From Ochromonas danica (Eukaryota; Sar; Chrysophyceae; Chromulinales; Chromulinaceae), in assembly GCA_015146655.1 (NCBI GenBank), contig VKHL01000008.1, positions 310,001 through 374,000 on the forward strand: 64,000 nt of DNA. The letters are read 5' to 3'. Shown here one piece after another: positions 43,395 through 55,500 of this stretch. Within the stretch, counting starts at the first letter, position 1; each line of letters starts with the position of its first letter. A program made the translations under genes and the position numbers. The notes under the pieces were generated by a model. It was not told the origin of the DNA. It was given only the letters and a program-made list of their open reading frames with translations, and made no database searches.

Positions 43395-46300
43395 CTATAG
43401 CTTGATGACATTAGCAGCCTTTATACTGTGTATAAGAGGCAGAGAGCATAGAACATTGTCAGAATGTTGGCTCGCCATTCCACCAACAAAGTTTGCATCG
43501 TAGTCGCTCTTAATGGTCTCAGCTGTCTCTCCGCGCCAATACATCAGAAAGACATACAGCTTGCATGCAACGGTTGGGCCGAAGTCGCGTACGAAGCAAT
43601 CTTTCACAAATGCAGGCAAGTATTGCTTGTGCATTTGCACGGCATAAATGAAGTGTTGCAACACTTGCATGGCGAGGTCGAAGATCTGCTTGTTATTGAA
43701 GGAACTACTCGCACCCTGAGCCCCACCACCACTAGTGGAAACAGAGACTGAGTCGTCGTCATCGATACTCGCCACAGTTGATGAATCTGGGCTTTCCACC
43801 TTGAATCGCTTCATCTTCTCCTTCAAGGCTCGTAAAGGGCGAAGGAAAGCCTTCTTGCGAGTTTGAATGACATGTACTTGGTCTCCTGTCGGATGGATTG
43901 ACGCCAACAAGCGCAAATCTTCTGCCAAAGCCAGCAACAGCTGCAAGTCTTCATTGAGGCGATGCAGGATTCCCACGTTGAGTTGGCGAAACGTCTTCGA
44001 GGAGGAAGACGACGAAGTCAGATTGTAGAAGTATGCGTAGCTATTTCGAGAAGTGGGGGTGCTGCTGCTGTTAGGAGCAGATGTTGAGTTAGCAGGTGGT
44101 GTGCTGAAACTATTCCTCTTTGACGATAACAATCCTGTGAGCTGAGCAAATCCTCCCGATGACTGCTTGACACCAACTGCAGCTGCTGGCTCAGCGACGC
44201 TGTCATCGCCCATGACTGATCCCTCTGCATTGGAATAACTATCACTATGAGCTTGAGAGATCAATCCATTCCCAAAAGAGAGGAGCAGCTGTTCTAGATA
44301 AGCCTTCACACTTCCCTCCACGCTGCGCAGAGTGAGGACAAGCATCAGCTCCTGCACTATGTTAACCCCAGCGCCAGTAGTTCCATTAGGAGGAGGAGGA
44401 GTCAGACCATACCTCTCAAACAGAGTGTTGAACTGCTTGATTAGCTGATTGTTCCCCATACCATGCTCTCCTCCTCCAGAGCTTTGGATCTCTTCGTACA
44501 GCACAATGGTCTTACGCAAGAAAGATGTTCGACTCTTCAGTAGTCGCTTGAGAGCTACAATGCCAGTGATGTCCTCTTCCCATGCCTGATGGAAGAAGCA
44601 ATTCTCCATGATCTTTCGGCAGTCATTGTAGACAATTCGGTTGTAGAGGTCTGCTGCCTTAGCAATGGCCTCGAACTGCCCCGCCAGCAGGTTCTGTTGA
44701 TAGCGACTGGCCAAGAGATCCACCTTGTCCTCTGGAAGCATGCGGTCAAAGACTGGGGCATAGAATGAGAAGAGCTTGGAGAGGTATCCGATGAAGAGTA
44801 GGTGCGAGTTGATGGTGCCAATGATTCTCACGACCTGCTGGGGCGACCCTGCCGCGGCCTCGACTAGCGCTACTTGACCCTGAGCCATCACAGACAGCTC
44901 TGCACAAGCCACTTAGTTATAGAGTGGAGCAGAGAAGAAGAGTTGATTGCCTACCTCCTTGAAGAGTGTCGATGAGCAGCAGGAGGAGGGTGCTGCGCAG
45001 CTCTCCCTTCCTCAGAACAGATCCCTGCTGCTCCTCCTCCACCTCCTCCCCGCCAATCATTTGCTTCCAGCCATCTTTGCGGGTTTTGGCGGATCCTTCC
45101 AAGTATATTTCAGTGGCACGCTCTTGCATGTTCGGAGAGGAAGGAGGCGGTACGTAGTAGTCGCTGGGACTGCCGCCTTGGTTGCCCAGCACCTTCGAGG
45201 AGACCTTGAGGATATCGTGCAGTTGCGAGGAAAACACTTCAAACACCTGCACGGGCCAGATCATAGCGAGTAAGCCGCTCTCCTCCCCGTCTGCCTCAGC
45301 TGTGGAGGAGGAGGAGGCTGCAGTGGTGGTCTTCCTGGCTGGTGAGCGGGGCACTCCATAGGTCTCCATCATGCTGCCACTGCTCTCCTCCAAGTCAGCG
45401 AGCATCTGACAGCAGGCAACAAGCATTAACAAATCCAGCGACAGCAGTCTATCGCGGACCTCACCTGGGTGTAAGTCTTCATCGCCTCCGCCTCCTGCGC
45501 CTTGCCTGTGAGACTACCCGCTGCCCCCGCAGACGACGAGCTCTTCTCCTGACAGGTGCACGATATGGGGTGGAAGAAGTGACTGCCTGTCTGCCTCCCA
45601 TCCAGAGTGCCAGCCTTGACATCCTGCACCAGTCTGGAGCAAGCTTGCTGAGCTGCCTCGGACCGCCGCAGTCGCAGCGCCACCAGCCAAGTCTCAGGCA
45701 CCACTCGACGATCTCCGTGGCGGTCTCCATAGCTGCACAGGCCAGAGAGCAGCTGGTCGAAGAAGTGGTAGTAGATCAGATGCTGCGGCAGGGTAAGCTG
45801 TGCAGCTCGTTGAGAGTAGAAAGCTCTGAGCAGGTCATCGTAGAGACCTCGTAGGCAGTCAAAGAAGACTGTCATCACCTCCCTGCCCCCCAACACCTCC
45901 ATCACCTCGCCTTCCAGGCAGCGCAGAGTAGAGATGGTGTTCTCCAACAGCAGCTGAATGACTTCAAAGGGAAGGTTGCTGAGGCGTGGACCTTGTCCCA
46001 CCAAATGGATCAGACGGCTGAGGCTGGAGCTAGAACTAGACGTTATCATGGGAGAAGAAGAAGCCTTTGCAGCCAAGACTTCCTGCCACCCAGGCAGGTG
46101 ATTGGCTAGCAAGGTGTCAGTGGCGGAGAGCACGGAGCGCTCGATGCTCTCCCTCAGCGCGGCCTCTAACAGAGAAGCACTATTGTTAGCATGTTGAGAC
46201 TGTTCGGCACTCAACAACGACCAGCAAGCTCGCAGACTATCTCCATCTCGTAATGGCAGAGTCAGATGCTCTCGGAATAGCCTGGAGCATCACATCACCA

Positions 46301-47960
46301 ACAACAATAACAACACAAGTTAGTTAGACAATATAAGCTATATACATGAACAAGTCAATCAAGTCAAATGAAGTCTGTCAGTCTAGCTACCTGAAGAGCC
46401 ATTGGTGCACATCTCCTCGAAACATCTCCACCGAAGCGATGGACTTCTCATAGAGGCCATCAAAGGCCTCGAACATGTGATAGAGATTAACGATCTGTGT
46501 TGAGGGTGCTTCGCTATTGTTGCCAACAACTCTCCCCGAGACCTCGAGCAAAGCAGGGATGGAGAGATGGAGCAGTTGCTTGAATAGCCCCTCCACACTG
46601 CTCATCCAGACCTCTACAGAAGAGAGATGGTGGAAGAAGCAGCGGACGAAGGTGTCCATCAAGCTCTCTTCCTCCTCCTGCTCCTTCTTGTTGTCTGGGA
46701 AGAACAGTGAGAGAGGACATGCGAACACTTGCTTCTCCGCGGCAGTAAGAGCGAAGAGCAGATTGGTCAGAACAGGATCGCTGCCAGGCGCCGTGCTGTC
46801 TACGCTTGTTGCATACCCCGCGGCCAGCTTAGCAGAGAGAGGCGAGGCGAAGCGTGGAGAGACTGGAGTAGTTGCAGCGAGAGGAGTAGAGACAGCAGGG
46901 AGAGATTCGACACTGCCCCAGCTGCCCACCTCCACCCCTGCAGAGGTGCTGACACTCGCCTGGTGCTGCTTGGTTAGCATCGCTCTGACCATCAAAAGAT
47001 GAGAGACCTGACAACAACTACTCTGTAGAGGCACAATAATAAGACTTACTTTAGGGTGGCCACCTGCTGCTTCAGCTTGAAGATCTCTCCCTTGGCGTTC
47101 TCCAGCTCCATCTGATTGATTCATTCATTATTATTCATCACAGAGAGTGTCACAGAGAGAGTGTGCGTTACTCGACTAGTCAGTTATGGGTAGGGGGGAG
47201 GGTAGAGAGGGGTACTGCTCACCTTCAAAACAGTCGACCGGGCAGCTAAGTCTTCCTGTGTATCTTTGCTGTCCTCTTCTTCTTTCAGCGCCAGCTTTGA
47301 GGCTGAGGCTGGTGGAGGAGGAGGAAGTGTTGTACCAGGTGAGGCAGAGCGATACGAGGGCAGGACCAGCTTGACGCCTGGGCTATCCTTCCAGGCCAGC
47401 AAGAGATCGAAGACGTTCTCCTGGGGTCGCAGCAGAGTGTAGTGCGAGGGATTGTCCAGGTCCTCCTCACAGCGGAAGAGCGCCACAGAGAGTGAGGCAG
47501 AGGGCAGCGCTTGAGAAGCAATCTCTCCTATGGTGGTGCTCTGGTCATAGCAGAAGGTCTTGTGGTGGCCATCCAAGAAGAAGAGCCTGAGCAGGCTGGA
47601 GGAGAGGTAGGAGGAGAGCTTGACCTGCTCCTGCTTCTGAGAGAGCGCGCGACTCTTGGCCTGTACCTGCTCCTCCTTGGCTGTGAGGATTAGGAAGCAC
47701 GGGTCACAGACACGCACAGCTCCATGGCTCTCCTTCGAACTGCCGCTATTCGGGGTGACAGGAGAGGCAGTGGAGGAGGAGGAGGAGGAGGAGGAGGAGG
47801 AGGAGGAGGGTAGTAGGAGGCGCTGCGAGGAGCAGTTCTGGCAGACGAGGCGGCCGCAGTGGCGACAGTGATGACGTCTTCCTACTAGGCGACCAAACTT
47901 TTTGAGGCAGAGAGTGCATGCTGAAGATGAGGAATTGGACTCCCAGACCGCTTTCTCCAT
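43395..47960 (-). CDS. FYVE-domain protein with ubiquitin-like domain and long helical region
   Basis: Six exons fit: 47960-47223, 47111-47050, 46984-46391, 46281-45465, 45405-44955 and 44899-43395 (1388 residues). Residues 15-90 form a FYVE zinc finger with CTLCLKKFGRLVGRRHHCRH, CQNC and the RVCDPC end; a Ser run interrupts it. FYVE fingers bind PI3P on endosomes. A ubiquitin-like/RA-like segment follows at about 125-215 (LLRLFFLDGHHKTFCYDQST; LLRPQENVFDLLLAWKD), then a short coiled coil (MELENAKGEIFKLKQQ). The rest, over 1000 residues, is mainly helical with Ser-rich inserts and recalls tethering or scaffold proteins, but I could not match it. An endosomal adaptor role is inferred. The acceptor of exon 3 was chosen to continue the coiled coil, and two alternatives exist 20-30 bp upstream. 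Confidence 0.75.
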
Positions 47961-48388
47961 TTCTTTCAGCTGGGAACAGCCCCACTTGGTCTAGCTGGAA
48001 GAAGCAAAGGAGGCAAGAAGAAGATCATGTAGCCTGGACTTTTCATCTGGAGATTTAAGGATTTGTCACTCTAGAGATCTGTCAATCTGGGGATGGCTGT
48101 TTGTTGTTTGTTGAAAGCTGAAACGGCTGTTGTCAGTCTTGTTGGCTCAATCAACTGCTGGAGACAGTGTACAGTAGATCTAGTCTAGTGGTCAACAAAA
48201 GACTAGTGGACTACTGTCATATCTATACTGTATTTGGTATAGCTAACAAAGCCTATCAAACCCAGCAGACTACACTAACTAACTGACTAACTGACTGACT
48301 GACTGCTGTGTAGTCAACTACAGTACACTACCACAGTACCACCTCTTCTACCTTCATCATCCACCTTCATCATCATTATCTGTGTGAG
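47961..48388. promoter_or_regulatory. Bidirectional promoter, FYVE gene and coiled-coil gene
   Basis: The divergent starts are 428 bp apart. The interval contains short repeats of ACTA and ACTG at about 48272-48305 and otherwise no recognised motif. Confidence 0.45.
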
Positions 48389-51300
48389 ATGAAGAAAAGT
48401 GATGTGCTGCTGGCCAAGAAAGTGGTGGCAGCCAAAGAGGTGAAGGCGCAGTCCCAGGTGAGACTTCTGTATCACTGCCTCTATCATATACTGTACCATC
48501 TACTAGATCATCTACTAGACCTCCCCCTCCCTTTACCTCTACTATCTACTATATTAGCTATAGCTATACCTCTACAGTACCCCTGTGTACCATATCCCTC
48601 TAGCGCTACCCCTAACCATACTATATACTATCTACTACTACTATCTATTGTCTACTATCTACTACTACTATCTATTGTCTACTAGCTATACCTCTACCTC
48701 TATCTCTACCTTGCTCTCACCCAGCTCTGTTGCAGGCCATCAAGAGTGAGCTGCGGGCTAGTCGAGCCTCAGGCAGTCGTGCAGCAGGGAGAGCACCAGG
48801 TAGTCTCTCTCGCAGCGCAACCTCCTCCTCCTCCGCACTACCCGCGCTTTCCTCTCCCACCCCCGCCTCCTCCTCCTTCTCCTTCTCCCAGGCCCCGCCA
48901 GACAGTCCCACCACCTCCTCCTCCTTCCCCGCTACCTTCTCACGCACCCCAGCCACTAGCAGCTCCATGGACATGTCTAAGGTACACCACCTCCTCCTCC
49001 TACACCACCTGGGTATTGCTAGCAGTAGTCTGACTTCTCCTCCTCCTGCTACTTCTCCAGAGCCTCTCCGCGCCGTCGCTCTCTATTGTGAACGAACTCG
49101 CACAGCGAGCTACCACGTAAGCCACCACCACTACCTCGTCACTACCTCAACACTACTCAATACCGCCTCACCTCCTCTGCAGAGGCAAGACGGAGCTGAG
49201 GAAGCTGCAGTACTCAGTCTCGCAGAGCCTGTCCTCTACCACCCCCTCCTCCTCCCTGCGGCCTCAGACTACCTCCAGACTACCCTCCTCCTCCTCCGTC
49301 GCTCTCGCAGGGGCGGGGGGACGAAGTCTAGAGGACGAGAACTTCTTCCTGCCCAAGCGTCGCCTGCTTCGTGCTGACGGTGCCTCCCTCGCGGACGTCT
49401 ACCACAGCAAGCAGGAGGACATGTGGGGCAAGATCATCCAGGCGCAGGTGAAGGAGGAGGAGGTGCGCAAGGTAGCGCAGCAGCGGCAGCAGGAGGAGGC
49501 CAACAAGCGCTACGGCGTGGAGCTGAAGAGACAGATTGTTAGCAATCGCAAGCGAGCAGAAGAAGAGCGCGTGGATCACGAACGCTTCGCTCAACTCGAA
49601 CATCTTTATGTACGGTAACAACTACTACTAGACTACCTACTACCTACTAATACTATTACAGTATACAACATATACTATACTTCGTTGTCTATATCTATTA
49701 TTACCTATTATTACCTGTTTTACCTATTTTTACCACACTGTTGTTGCTGTCCCTTGTAGGCCAAGAAATATGAAGATTTGGAGAAGAATCGCAACGAAGA
49801 AGCCATACAGCGACATAGACAGGTTAGCACTACCTCCTCCTCCTGCTCCTCCTCCTCCTGCTACTACTACCTGACTTACCCTCTTACCCTCTCTCTGTAG
49901 TTCATCCAACACGCCATGGAAGACATGGCTAGCAAGCACGAACAGCGCCAGAAGGAGTTGACGGAAGAGCTCACCGCCTCGGCCATTATGATTTCCCACG
50001 CCAAGCAGATGATGCGTTAGTACCTCCTCCTCCTCCTGCTGCTGCTGCTGCTACCATCTCTGTTACCACCTTCTCTCTCTCTCTGTTAGAGGCGGAGGAG
50101 GCGAAGCGCCAGGCAGATCGTGACTATCAGCGTCGCTACCAGGAGACGATCTACGAGGAGAACGTCGTTAACTTAAGAAGAAGAGAGCTAGAGAAGGCGA
50201 AGGCGCAGGAGGAGGATCGCCGCATCATCGCGGAGAATGAGCGCCAGCACGCCATCGAGCAGGCGAGAAGAGAAGAAGAGTTCCGCCGCAAGATGAAGAA
50301 GTCCACGGAGGGACCCGCGCACCACATGGTCCAGGTACATCTGCTGACACTACCTCTTACACTACCTATACCACTACCTCTAACACTACCTCTTCTTCTA
50401 TCTGGTAGAATATTCTCTCTCTCAAGAATGCTCGTGAGGAAGCTTTCTTTCAAACTCTCATCGATCGCGGCAATTCTCTCAACAAGCAGCTCTACGCCTC
50501 GGAAGAAGGTAGCAGCCCCTCCTCCTCCTCCTCCTCCACCACCACCTCCTCCTACTCTTCTCTCTGTGTCTGTCTTGTAGAGGCTCGCCGTCGCGCTCAG
50601 AAGAATGGCGAGCGCCTAACGGATGAATGGGTAGCACTGCGCAAACAACAATTACAGAAGAAGCAGCAGGAGGAGGACCGCAACAACAAGGTAGTAGACC
50701 AGTAGACTAACCTGTCCACTACCACACTATCCACTACCTCTAACACTACCTCATCTATCTCTACCTTCACCACTACCTCTACCTCATCTGCCTGTACCAC
50801 TACCTCTACACTACCTCGACTGATATCACTTCTACCTCTGTTAGATCTTTGCAGCGATGCAGGCGATGATAGCGAAGCAGGAGGAGGAGGAGGCGAGGAA
50901 GAAGCAGTTGAGGAGAGAGGCTGCTGGTTGCTATCAGAAGGAACTGGACCAGCAAGTCAGAGACTTGAGACAAAGATCTATCGACTCTCTCACCAGTAAG
51001 TTACTTAATAAGTACTGGTCTATTGTACTGCATACTACTACACACTGTATACCGTGCACTATACACTATCCTATACTACATACTACTACACAGTGTATAC
51101 TATACTAGCTGTACCATGTGTTACACTTTACTAGCTATCACTATACTATATGCTATACACTGTATACTACACAGTATATACTATACTAGCTATACACTAT
51201 ATATACTATACACTATACACTTTACTAGCTATACACTGTATACTACTACACACTATATACTATACTAGCTATACCATGTGTTACACTTTACTAGCTATAC

Positions 51301-52287
51301 CATACACTATACACTTTACTAGCTATACACTGTATACTACTACACACTATATACTATACTAGCTATACCATGTGTTACACTTTACTAGCTATACCATACA
51401 CTATACACTTTACTAGCTATACACTGTATACTACTACACACTATATACTATACTAGCTGTACCATGTGTTACACTTTACTAGCTATACCATACACTATAC
51501 ACTTTACTAGCTATACACTGTATACTACTACACACTATATACTATACTAGCTGTACCATGTGTTACACTTTACTAGCTATCACTATACTATATGCTATAC
51601 ACTGTATACTACACAGTATATACTATACTAGCTATACACTATATATACTATACACTATACACTTTACTAGCTATACACTGTATACTACTACACACTATAT
51701 ACTATACTAGCTATACCATGTGTTACACTTTACTAGCTATACCATACACTATACACTTTACTAGCTATACACTGTATACTACTACACACTATATACTATA
51801 CTAGCTATACCATGTGTTACACTTTACTAGCTATACCATACACTATACACTTTACTAGCTATACCATGTGTTACACTTTACTAGCTATACCATACACTAT
51901 ACACTTTACTAGCTATACACTGTATACTACTACACACTATATACTATACTAGCTGTACCATGTGTTACACTTTACTAGCTATCACTATACTATATGCTAT
52001 ACACTGTATACTACACAGTATATACTATACTAGCTATACACTATATATACTATACACTATACACTTTACTAGCTATACACTGTATACTACTACACACTAT
52101 ATACTATACTAGCTATACCATGTGTTACACTTTACTAGCTATACACTATACTACATACTACACCATATACTACTAGTATGTGCTAAACTAGTTTTGTTGT
52201 TTTGTAATGCAATCATTAGAGACGATGAGTGAGACTGAGAGAAAATACAATCTCGACCTGCTCAAGAAGTCCGCAGCCTTCCTCTAA
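48389..52287 (+). CDS. Long-helix coiled-coil protein, possibly flagellar or cytoskeletal
   Basis: Eleven exons fit in phase: 48389-48457, 48736-48981, 49061-49116, 49183-49609, 49760-49822, 49901-50015, 50090-50334, 50409-50508, 50581-50690, 50845-50995 and 52220-52287 (549 residues). The first 200 residues are Ser/Pro-rich and disordered. From about residue 225 (DVYHSKQEDMWGKIIQAQVK) to the end the chain is almost entirely charged helix rich in Glu, Arg, Lys and Gln (for example QRQQEEANKRYGVELKRQ). This resembles trichohyalin/plectin-homology-type proteins found in cilia and flagella, so an axonemal or cytoskeletal role is a guess from composition. Introns 2-9 are short and share ACTACCTC-like repeats; intron 10 is 1.2 kb of satellite. 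Exon 5 joins at GTACGG rather than the GTAACA seven bases later because only that keeps the frame. Confidence 0.75.
50996..52219 (+). repeat. Intron 10 filled by a 94-bp minisatellite with higher-order structure
   Basis: Most of this 1224-bp intron is built from short TA-rich words, chiefly TATACTAGCT, CCATGTGTTACACTTTACTA and CACTATACACTTTACTAG. TATACTAGCT recurs with a spacing of 94 bp at 51261, 51355, 51449 and 51543. A variant block (starting near 51137, 51579 and 51981) recurs at spacings of 442 and 402 bp, so there is a higher-order repeat. Confidence 0.85.
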
Positions 52288-52525
52288 TAACAACAACAAG
52301 AACAAGAAGAAGAATACCTTAGAGTCTAACCTAGACTAGTATACAGTATGTGTGTAGGAGGAGGAGGAGGAGGAGTGTTGTAATCAAACCTGTTCGTTAC
52401 TTAACAGAAATAAGAGAGAAGACATCCAATCACTACCACTACCACTACCACTACTAGCATCACCATCACCATCATTGTCTATGAGAGAGAAGACTATCAT
52501 CTACTACTAACACACACTCTACCAT
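52288..52525. other. Spacer between convergent genes with trinucleotide runs
   Basis: This 238-bp spacer holds GGA runs near 52357-52375 and a run of CACTAC words near 52432-52452. No gene is seen. Confidence 0.5.
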
Positions 52526-55500
52526 CTACACCATAGACTCTATAGTAGTAGCAGGAGGAGGAGGGTAGTCGCTTAACGAGGCAGTCGTTGGGTGCAGCGC
52601 GAACATCGACCAGGTGGCCGCGATGGACAAACTCTTGCAGAGCGAGTGCTGCACGGCCACGAAGAGGTCTGGATGGTCGCGGCGCATCGCGGCGAAGGCG
52701 TCCCTCGAGATCGTCCAGCAGACAGTCTCGCCCTCGTGGCTAGAGGCCAAGGCCCGCACGGCGTGTCTGCGGCCCAAGAAGAAGTCCGCCTCACCGAAGG
52801 CCCCGCCTGCGCAGACTTTGTTGACTCGGCTGACATGCGCGGGGCTGATGGCCACGATCTCCACGGTACCCTTCTCGATGAAGAAGACCTTGTCTGAGGC
52901 CTGCCCCACCTCGAAGATCACCTCTTGGAACACGAAGACCTCCTGCTGGAAATAGTCTCTCAGCCCACGGCCGCGCTGCAGCGAGGAGTAGAGGGAGGAG
53001 GAGAAGGAGGAGGAGGAGGAGCGGCTACCCACCTCCAGGTAGTCCTTCAAGATGATCCGCAAAGGCCGCAGCGGGTCGTCTAAGCAATGCTTAGCGCGTT
53101 AGTTGATTCCAAGCAAAGCAATACAGCTACTCGTACCTGTGGTGGAGGAGGAGGATAGGTGGGTAGGAAGACTGCGCAAAGAGGGCGAGGAGGGCAGGGC
53201 GAGCAGGGAGGAGGAGGAGCGAGAGGGTAGCTGGGCTTGGCGCAGGTGGTGCGCTGCGGAGAAATGGTCTGCGCCTCGGCCCATCGCGTCGCTGAGGCTG
53301 CGCTCTAATCCCCGGCGCAACCGCTTCACATTGCTATGGCGCAAAGTGGGCAAATTAGGCAAAATCAGTCAAAATGGGTAAAACAATATTGCCAACCATG
53401 TCTATATAGTTCATGTACTGTATATATTGTGTAGTGTATGTGTGTATACAATACAATATAATATATATGATGTGTAATATGTGTAGTAGTGTATATAATG
53501 TGTATATACAATATAATATAATATATATGATGTGTAATATGTGTAGTAGTGTATATAATGTGTATATACAATATAATATAATATAATATACTAGTCTACA
53601 GTACTACTATATGATATAACATACTACAGTAATACTATACTTGTATGTTAGTCTACCTAGTCTAGTCTACAGCAGTTACATAGTTACAGTTATAGTCTAC
53701 TGTACTGTAGGTATAGTTACAGTAGACTACTTACCTCAAGAGCACTTGGTTCTCACACCATTCGATGGCATCGTCTAGGTGAGAGATGACTACCGCCTGC
53801 TTCGTCACCACGTCATGTGCACGCAGCAGTTGTTCTACCTCAGAGGAGAGCTGCGCGAAGACCACGACCACTCTCGCCTCTCTCAACAGGTTGACTAACG
53901 AGCGGAAACACGACCGCGCAGCTGTGGCGTCAATGCCTAACAGCTGGCTGCAGTCCAGGATGAGGTACTCCGTGTGCACCTCCTCCTGCTCCTCCTCCTC
54001 TGCTGGCTGTGTCTCGCTGTCATTCATGGCATCCCGCGAGGAGGAGATTGATGCCACGGGAGCAGGAGGAGGAGGAGGAGGAGGGTTGGCTAGGAGGGAC
54101 TGCATGTCTGCATAGGAGGAATGGTAGGCCTTGAGACCGCTAGGCCTTGGCAAGGATGCCTTGGAGAAGCTACCCGAGTGAGAGGAGGAGCAGGAGGAGG
54201 AGGAGGGTGCTAGTGGGGGACGTCCCAGGTGCTTCTGCACCTCTTGCGGGGTGTCGTCACGCGAGGAGGCTAGCAACTGGTCGACTGCCAGGCGGTGGAG
54301 GCGATTGCTCTCCTCCTCCTCCTCCTCCTTCTCCTGCGGCTCTTCCAAAGAGAGGGCGAAGGTGTCGGAAGAGGCGGCGGGTAGTCCCACAGCACCGCTA
54401 CCACTGCTTGCCACCTCCTCGCCTACCGCCCAAGAGGTGCTGGTAGGAGGAGCAGCAGCGAGTCCTCGGTTAGCTAGCAGGTCGCGGCTGTCGGTGGAGA
54501 GGTGGAGGTGGGCGTTACCCAGCACCCGCCGCACACCCTCAGTAGTGCTGGAGGGTAGCGGTAACGCTTGCAGGGGGTGGCGGGCGTCCATAGCACCTCT
54601 CGGCCACCCCATCACACTACTGTGACTGTTATCATAGGAAGGAATGGATGACTTGGTAGTCACGGCTTGGGAGGGAGCAGGAGGAGCAGGAGGAAGGTCA
54701 GTAGCAGCAGCAGCAGCAGGAGGAGGAGGAGGAGGAAGGCCAGTAGCAGCAGGAGGAGGAGGAGGAATAGGGAAGGGAATGACACTTGGTGGGGGCTTTC
54801 TACCCTTCTCCTCCTCCTCCTCCTCCTGCTTCTCTTCAGTTTCTCCCTCGCCATCTAATAATAGTATGCGGTAGTGGTGCGCCTCGTAGTGGTCGAGGAT
54901 CTCTTGCGCAGACATCTCGTAGACTGTGCGCAGTGGCGAGTGGAAGGCGTTGCTACCATTAGCAGAGGACACCCTCGAGAGAGCAGGAGCAGGAGGAGGA
55001 GGAGAGGAGGCTAGCGCGGGGTGGCAGTGCGAGGGAGTCATCATGTGCAGCGTTAACTCCACCTCCCCACCCCTGCTACCTAATCCTCCTCCTCCTCCTC
55101 CTCCCACCACTGAGGAAGGCGAGGACTCTGAGGTAGCGCTGCAACGACTTCCATAATCGCGTTTGTCTCCCACACAGTCGCCCTCGTGAGAGGAGGGACT
55201 AGTGAGCAGCGGAGTCCTCTCCTCCTCCTCCTGCTCCTCCGCTCTTCCTGCTGCACTACCTTTGCCCGCACTACCCATCCAAGAAGTAGCCAACATCTTA
55301 CCACCTGCTGGGCTTTGGCTAGGTGGAGCAGTAGCAGTAGCAGGAGCAGGAGCAGGAGGAGGAGGAGGAGGAGAGTGCACGTCAATCCTCGAGACGATCT
55401 CCTCCAAGACACGCACAGCAGTGCCGAAGAAGATGTACCCTTTGAGCTCGATGGAGACGATCTTGCCGCGATTGGCAATCAGCACGGCGCGCTCTTCGAA

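Noticed and set aside
51023-52176. Tyr/Thr/Leu-rich reading frames in tandem
   Set aside because: They are translations of the TA-rich minisatellite within intron 10 and have no protein-like composition.
54640-54880. Gly/Ser/Leu-rich frames on both strands around 54.7 kb
   Set aside because: They are frame shadows of trinucleotide runs encoding the disordered insert in the STAS domain of the SulP gene.
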